The notes below the pieces were generated by a model. That model was not told where the DNA came from, did not search any database, and saw nothing but the letters and a program-made list of their open reading frames with translations. Of a stretch of 19,352 nt of DNA, positions 14,912-19,352 are shown in pieces (positions within the stretch are counted from its first letter, which is position 1; each line of letters starts with the position of its first letter). A program made the position numbers and the translations under genes. The stretch is from SVTX01 sp045602385 (lineage in GTDB: Bacteria; Bacillota; Clostridia; Oscillospirales; CAG-272), in assembly GCA_045602385.1 (NCBI GenBank), contig JAZSBL010000013.1, forward strand, positions 1 to 19,352, in the 5' to 3' direction.

Positions 14912-14940
14912 ATTATACCATAACGCGCCCGATTTTACAA
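14912..14940 (-). promoter_or_regulatory. Leftward sigma-A promoter (exonuclease-thiI-TauE-aspS)
   Basis: On the minus strand the -35 is TTGTAA (14935-14940), the spacer 17 nt, and the -10 TATAAT (14912-14917) with extended TGG. It is one half of a divergent pair with the promoter at 15013-15041. No convincing promoter was found before thiI, the TauE-like gene or aspS, so this one may serve all four. Confidence 0.75.
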
Positions 14941-15012
14941 GGGCTTTTCAATATTTTTATTCGCGCGCAGACACGTGTTTTTTTAAATGTGGTAATTATA
15001 GTAATAAAATAC

Positions 15013-15041
15013 TTGAAAAAATCCCAGTTGTGTGTTATAAT
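15013..15041 (+). promoter_or_regulatory. Rightward sigma-A promoter of the DUF512 gene
   Basis: The -35 is TTGAAA (15013-15018), the spacer 17 nt, and the -10 TATAAT (15036-15041) with extended TGT. The predicted start near 15048 leaves a leader of about 40 nt. The -35 boxes of the divergent promoters are separated by about 70 bp of A/T-rich DNA. Confidence 0.82.
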
Positions 15042-15086
15042 GTAGGTTGGATTATAATGCGGGCGTGTACCCTGAAGGGAGAAAAG

Positions 15087-16400
15087 ATGGTCAAAATTGA
15101 GCTTGTAGAGAAAAAGAGCCGCGCGGCGAAAGCGGGCGTGTTGGTTGGTGACGTTCTTTGTGCCATTAACGGCAGAGAGATAAACGACGTTCTTGACTAT
15201 CGCTTCTTTCTGGCGGAACGCGAGGTCACTCTTACCCTGCTCCGTGACGGAAGGCAGATAGAAAAAAAGATCAAGAAGTCGCAGTACGACGATATAGGAC
15301 TTGACTTTGAAACACCTCTTATGGATAAGAAGCACTCCTGCGAGAATAAATGCATCTTCTGCTTTATAGACCAGCTTCCGAGGGGAATGAGAAAGACGCT
15401 CTATTTCAAGGACGACGATTCCCGCCTCTCTTTCCTGCACGGAAACTACATTACACTTACAAATCTTCACGATAAAGACATCGACCGTATCATAGAAATG
15501 CACATCTCACCGGTAAATATCTCGGTGCATACCACAAATCCGGAGCTGCGCGTCAAGATGATGCACAATAAGCGCGCAGGTGAGGTGCTTTCCTACATCA
15601 AGCGCCTTGCAGACGCGGGAATATCTCTCTGCGGACAGATAGTGCTCTGTAAGGGAATAAACGACGGTGAGGAGCTTGAACGCTCGCTTCGTGATCTCTC
15701 GGAGTTCTTCCCCGCTATGCAAAGCGTGTCTATTGTACCCGCAGGGCTTACACGCTACCGCGAAAAGCTCTATCCTCTGGAGTTGTTCACTAAAGAGGAG
15801 GCGGCCGCAGTCATCGATACGGTCAATTCCTTTGGCGACAAGATGATGGAAAAGCACGGCACCAGAATGTTCTACCCCGCCGACGAGCTTTATCTCAAAG
15901 CGGAACGCGCTCTGCCCGACGAGAGCTACTACGACGGATACCCGCAGATAGAAAACGGTGTCGGAATGATAACCTCCGCGCTTACGGAATTTTACGACGA
16001 GCTTGATTATATCGAAGAATATCTCGGAGATACCAAGCTTCCGAGAAAAGTATCGGTAGTTACGGGAGTCGCCGCATACCCGATGATAGCTTCAATGGCG
16101 CGCGCGCTTGAGGAGCGAGTTGACGGACTAAAGATAAAAGTGTACGAGGTGGTAAATAATTTCTTCGGTGACACGATAACAGTCGCGGGACTCCTTACCG
16201 CGAAGGATATAATCGCGCAGCTTGAAGGAAAGGACCTTGGAGAAACACTCCTCTTCCCCGAAAACGCGCTTCGCGCGGGAGGAGACCTCTTCCTTGACGA
16301 CGTATCTCCCGAGCAGCTGTCAGAGCAGCTTGGCGTAACCGCAGTCGCAGGACACAACGACGGAGCCTTATTCATCAAAGACCTCCTCGGCATCTGCTAA
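15087..16400 (+). CDS. DUF512-family radical SAM-like protein with N-terminal PDZ-like domain
   Basis: This is a member of the DUF512 family common in Clostridia and often found beside der. The start was chosen at MVKIELVEKK, with AAGGGAG just upstream and a promoter 50 bp before. Its 437 residues comprise an N-terminal PDZ-like segment (about 1-62, with GVLVGDVLCAING). A radical SAM-type cluster motif CENKCIFC (C85, C89, C92) follows, then YFKDDDSRLSF and GNYITLTN, and the DUF512 C-terminal region. The motif implies a 4Fe-4S cluster and probable S-adenosylmethionine chemistry, but the reaction is unknown. It is first of the rightward genes. der begins 236 bp downstream, after a structured repeat. 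Confidence 0.9.
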   Translation: MVKIELVEKKSRAAKAGVLVGDVLCAINGREINDVLDYRFFLAEREVTLTLLRDGRQIEKKIKKSQYDDIGLDFETPLMDKKHSCENKCIFCFIDQLPRGMRKTLYFKDDDSRLSFLHGNYITLTNLHDKDIDRIIEMHISPVNISVHTTNPELRVKMMHNKRAGEVLSYIKRLADAGISLCGQIVLCKGINDGEELERSLRDLSEFFPAMQSVSIVPAGLTRYREKLYPLELFTKEEAAAVIDTVNSFGDKMMEKHGTRMFYPADELYLKAERALPDESYYDGYPQIENGVGMITSALTEFYDELDYIEEYLGDTKLPRKVSVVTGVAAYPMIASMARALEERVDGLKIKVYEVVNNFFGDTITVAGLLTAKDIIAQLEGKDLGETLLFPENALRAGGDLFLDDVSPEQLSEQLGVTAVAGHNDGALFIKDLLGIC

Positions 16401-16462
16401 AAACAAACAGTTAAAAAATCACAAAAAGTAGGAATATAAACTTCACCTCTAAAATCCAAAAA

Positions 16463-16617
16463 CTATTGAAAGTTTTTGAAGGAGGTGCGGAGAAACAAAC
16501 GTTTAAAAGGAAAACTTGGACTCCTTGCATCGCAAGGAGCGGATTGCATCAAATTGACTTCGGTTAAGTTCGATTTCACGATGCAGGACTTTTTCCCAAA
16601 AAGTTTCCTCCGCTGAT
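16463..16617. repeat. Large structured member of the dispersed repeat (copy 3)
   Basis: This fills most of the 236-bp gap between the DUF512 gene and der. It opens with CTATTGAAAGTTTTTGAAG, matching the start of the two shorter copies, and closes with a TCCTCCGC end. The termini pair: GCGGAGAAAC (16487-16496) with GTTTCCTCCGC (16603-16613), one bulge. Inside are an 8-bp hairpin (16521-16539), a long hairpin of 15 pairs with two bulges (16546-16584), and an overlapping 7-bp hairpin (16588-16604). It carries no credible gene. It could be a non-autonomous mobile element or a transcribed structured RNA before der. Confidence 0.7.
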
Positions 16618-16636
16618 CATAGAAAGGAAAACCAAA

Positions 16637-17971
16637 ATGGCAAAACCCAATATAGCAATAGTAGGCCGCCCCAACGTGGGCAAGAGCACGCTTTTCAATA
16701 AGCTTATAGGCGAGCGTCGCTCTATAGTTGAGGACGTACCGGGCGTCACCCGTGACCGCATATACGGCGAGACCGAGTGGACGGGAAAGCAGTTTATCGT
16801 TATTGATACCGGAGGTATTGAGCCCAAGAGCGACGATATAATTCTTTCTCAGATGAAGTTCCAGGCACAGGTGGCAATTGAGGACGCGGACGTTATCGTG
16901 TTTATGTGCGACGTAAGAACAGGACTTACCGCATCGGATAAGGACATCGCGATAATGCTCAAAAAGAGCGGAAAGCCGATAGTTCCCTGCATCAATAAGT
17001 GTGATAGCGTAGGACATCTGCCCTACGAATTTTACGAGTTCTATGAGCTTGGCTTTGACCGTGATCCCGTCGCGGTATCCTCGGTCCACGGATCCGGCAC
17101 AGGCGATCTTCTCGACGCGTGCGTCGAGGCGGTAGGCGATTGGGACTTTGAGGAAGAAGAGGACGATTCTATCAAGGTCGCCGTAATAGGAAAGCCGAAC
17201 GCGGGCAAATCCTCTATTATAAACAGAATGCTCGGACAGGAAAGACTTATCGTGTCCAACATCGCGGGAACCACGCGCGATGCGGTCGACTCCCGCCTTG
17301 AAAACGACTACGGCAAATTTACGCTTATCGATACCGCAGGCATACGCCGTCAATCCAAGATCAACGATAATATCGAAAAATATAGCGTGCTTCGCGCGCA
17401 TATGGCGGTTGAAAGAGCAGATGTTTGTCTTATAATGATAGATGCGTCTGTTGGAATTACAGAGCAGGACGAGAAGATCGCGGGAATCGCGCACGACTCC
17501 GGAAAGGCAAGCATCATCGTTGTAAACAAGTGGGATTCCATTGAGAAGGATAACTCCACCGTAAATAACTTTACCCGCGAGATAAGAGAGCATCTTGCGT
17601 ATATGCCCTACGCGCCCATCGTGTTCGTATCTGCAAAAACGGGACAGCGTATAGACAACATATACGAGCGTATAAACTACGTTCACAACCAGGCAAATAC
17701 ACGTATCTCTACGGGTATGCTCAACGAGGTGCTTGGTGAAGCGACCATGCGTGCTCAGCCCCCCACGGACAAGGGTAAGAGGCTTAAGATCTACTACATG
17801 ACACAGATCAGCGTCGCGCCCCCCACCTTCGTTATATTCTGTAACAATGCGGAGCTTTTCCACTTCTCGTATCAGAGATATATCGAAAATTGCCTGCGCG
17901 AGACCTTTGGATTTGTCGGCACACCGATAAAGCTTATCATTCGTGAGCGCGGTGAGGATAACAACAAATAA
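16637..17971 (+). CDS. der: Ribosome biogenesis GTPase Der (EngA)
   Basis: This tandem-GTPase protein is needed for maturation of the 50S ribosomal subunit. Its 444 residues match family length. The first G domain has GRPNVGKS (10-17), DTGG (57-60) and NKCD (120-123). An acidic linker follows (EEEEDD, 172-177). The second G domain has GKPNAGKS (185-192), DTAG (232-235) and NKWD (297-300), and a KH-like domain occupies the last 85 or so residues. AAAGG precedes the ATG. No promoter was identified in the repeat-filled gap upstream, so it may depend on the DUF512 promoter. Confidence 0.97.
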   Translation: MAKPNIAIVGRPNVGKSTLFNKLIGERRSIVEDVPGVTRDRIYGETEWTGKQFIVIDTGGIEPKSDDIILSQMKFQAQVAIEDADVIVFMCDVRTGLTASDKDIAIMLKKSGKPIVPCINKCDSVGHLPYEFYEFYELGFDRDPVAVSSVHGSGTGDLLDACVEAVGDWDFEEEEDDSIKVAVIGKPNAGKSSIINRMLGQERLIVSNIAGTTRDAVDSRLENDYGKFTLIDTAGIRRQSKINDNIEKYSVLRAHMAVERADVCLIMIDASVGITEQDEKIAGIAHDSGKASIIVVNKWDSIEKDNSTVNNFTREIREHLAYMPYAPIVFVSAKTGQRIDNIYERINYVHNQANTRISTGMLNEVLGEATMRAQPPTDKGKRLKIYYMTQISVAPPTFVIFCNNAELFHFSYQRYIENCLRETFGFVGTPIKLIIRERGEDNNK

Positions 17972-17995
17972 ACAGAAAAGAAGAACAACTCAAAA

Positions 17996-18688
17996 ATGGA
18001 TAACAAGCAAAAAGAGATCGCGGCAGAGATGCGCCGCGAGGCAAGGATAGGTATCGTCAAGATCGCCTCGGTCGGAATCGCGATCGCGATAGTCCTCTCC
18101 TGCTACTCATACACAAGGGTAGAGGATCCGCTTACTCAGATGATGCTGTACGGTATAGCAAGCGTTATCTCGGTAATCGCATCAATATTTATTGCAGGCG
18201 CCATATCTCTCGGCAGGGCCGAAAAGAACAAGCGCAATTTCTTCCTCTACGACAGAAAATCAAAGTCGGACATTCCGGTCTCCTCGCTTACCGTAAAGCA
18301 TGTCAGAGACAGACTTGTGGATTTCATGGCGATATTCAAGCGTCGCGGCAAGCTCTATATAGCCGATTTGTTTGACGAAAACCCCAATATTCCCGAATAT
18401 TTCAAGCCGCTTTTCTGCTACGAGATACTTTATGAGCTCGCAAGCGGAGACGGAATGGACGCAGGCGCATTTTTAAGCTTCGGCAGTGAGTGCGCAGACG
18501 TGTTTTTCAAATATCTTCGTGAAAATGAGGACTATGAGCTTGCAAACAGACTGCGCGAATTTATCGTGGAGCACTCGGAGGAGAATAACAACACGGAGTC
18601 CTTTAAGGAGTATATAAAAGCAAAAAAAGAGCATATCTCGGAAAAAATGCTCGGATATGCAGTCAAGAATATCGAAAAATTCAACTGA
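17996..18688 (+). CDS. Membrane protein of unknown function between der and obg
   Basis: This 230-residue protein is not recognised. It has a charged N terminus (1-17), two membrane segments (about 18-39 and 51-73) with a short loop, and a cytoplasmic tail of about 155 residues. The tail is charged and mostly helical, ending in Lys/Glu-rich sequence. No catalytic or binding motif is seen. It begins 24 bp after der and ends 28 bp before obg, so it is probably co-transcribed. Its ribosome site is weak (AGAAAAGAAG), suggesting low expression. Codon use looks like its neighbours. Confidence 0.72.
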   Translation: MDNKQKEIAAEMRREARIGIVKIASVGIAIAIVLSCYSYTRVEDPLTQMMLYGIASVISVIASIFIAGAISLGRAEKNKRNFFLYDRKSKSDIPVSSLTVKHVRDRLVDFMAIFKRRGKLYIADLFDENPNIPEYFKPLFCYEILYELASGDGMDAGAFLSFGSECADVFFKYLRENEDYELANRLREFIVEHSEENNNTESFKEYIKAKKEHISEKMLGYAVKNIEKFN

Positions 18689-18716
18689 GAGCCAAATCGG
18701 ATAAAGGAATAGACAA

Positions 18717-19352
18717 ATGTTTATAGACAAGATAAAAATCTATATAAAGGCAGGTAACGGCGGAAACGGCGCGATAGCCTTTCACAGAGAAAAATACGTT
18801 GCGGCGGGCGGCCCGTCGGGCGGAGACGGCGGAAACGGCGGAAATATCGTTTTCCGTGTAGATCCCGGCTCAAACACCCTGCTTGCATTCAGATATAAAA
18901 GAAAATTCGTTGCCGGCAACGGCGGCGACGGAATGGGATCAAAATTCCACGGTAAGACCGCGGACGATCTCGTCATCATGGTTCCCCCCGGAACGCTTAT
19001 CAAGGATCCCGAAAGCGGAAAGATAATCCACGACATGTCGGAGAATGACGGCGCGGACTATATCTGCTGTAAGGGTGGCCGCGGCGGCTGGGGCAATAAG
19101 CACTTTGCAACTCCCACGCGCCAGACACCCATGTTTGCGAAGAACGGAACGCTCGGTGAGGAGCGCGAGGTAGTGCTGGAGCTTAAGATGATAGCCGACG
19201 TCGGACTTATCGGTATGCCGAGCGTTGGAAAATCCTCAATCCTCTCGGTCATCTCGGCGGCAAAGCCCAAGATAGCCGCTTACCACTTCACCACCCTCTC
19301 ACCAAACCTCGGAGTCGTTTCCACGGGCGGCGAGAGCGGTTTCGTCGCCGCG
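18717..19352 (+). CDS. obg: GTPase Obg/CgtA (5' part, cut by window edge)
   Basis: Obg is a ribosome- and stress-associated GTPase acting in 50S assembly. The 212 residues present include the complete glycine-rich N-terminal Obg domain (1-158, with NGGNG, GGPSGGDGGNGG and GGRGGWGN). They also include the start of the G domain: G1 loop GMPSVGKSS (166-174) and the YHFTTLSPNLGVV switch region (189-201). The start has AAAGGA 9 nt upstream. The reading frame is open to the last base, so truncation is only by the window edge. It is downstream of der and the unknown membrane protein. Confidence 0.96.
   Translation, partial: MFIDKIKIYIKAGNGGNGAIAFHREKYVAAGGPSGGDGGNGGNIVFRVDPGSNTLLAFRYKRKFVAGNGGDGMGSKFHGKTADDLVIMVPPGTLIKDPESGKIIHDMSENDGADYICCKGGRGGWGNKHFATPTRQTPMFAKNGTLGEEREVVLELKMIADVGLIGMPSVGKSSILSVISAAKPKIAAYHFTTLSPNLGVVSTGGESGFVAA

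Noticed and set aside
14788..15086. Replication origin at the strand switch
   Set aside because: There is no dnaA/dnaN gene, no cluster of DnaA boxes and no ordered A/T repeats. The divergent promoters explain the region.
14913..15503. 196-residue minus-strand frame over the DUF512 gene
   Set aside because: It crosses both divergent promoters and opposes a gene with a clear cluster motif and start.
16463..17863. 466-residue minus-strand frame over der
   Set aside because: It is antisense to both G domains of der and runs into the structured repeat.

Overview
The window looks like chromosomal core sequence from a Clostridia-type Firmicute, probably an uncultured gut lineage near the Oscillospirales or Christensenellales. 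That placement is inferred from gene content and order (maf-mreB-pbp2, a DUF512 radical SAM gene before der, obg), strong GGAGG-type ribosome sites, consensus sigma-A promoters and moderate G+C. The exact taxon cannot be fixed from the sequence. No phage, transposase, CRISPR array, tRNA or defence system is visible.

Layout: all genes from the left edge to about 14.79 kb lie on the minus strand, and all genes from 15.09 kb to the right edge lie on the plus strand. The two blocks are separated by a divergent promoter region. Positions 1-270 hold no gene but carry two tandem perfect-consensus promoters firing leftward off the window. They are best read as the promoters and leader of an rRNA operon lying just outside. 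Next, in minus-strand transcription order, comes a cell-shape operon: promoter at 5364-5392, maf, a divergent mreB, a CPBP membrane protease, and pbp2/mrdA, closed by an intrinsic terminator at 290-330. mreC and mreD are not in this cluster. Two single-gene units follow: an AAA+ ATPase (DUF815 type) and a large acidic lipoprotein, each with its own promoter and terminator. A zinc-ribbon membrane protein has its own terminator.

From the divergent promoter at 14.9 kb, a likely operon runs leftward: a DEDDh exonuclease-domain protein, thiI, a TauE/SafE permease and aspS. In the opposite direction the DUF512 radical SAM gene starts a rightward series with der, an unrecognised two-helix membrane protein and obg (cut by the right edge). 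This series groups two ribosome-associated GTPases.

Three intergenic regions carry copies of a small repeat beginning CTAT(T)G and continuing GTTTTTGAAG. Two are simple long hairpins just after the stop codons of the ATPase gene and aspS. The third is a larger element before der that can fold into a branched structure. The main items of interest are this repeat family, the MreB with altered ATP-site motifs in an operon lacking mreCD, the exonuclease with a duplicated N-terminal module, the palindrome at the lipoprotein transcription start, and the predicted rRNA promoters at the left edge.
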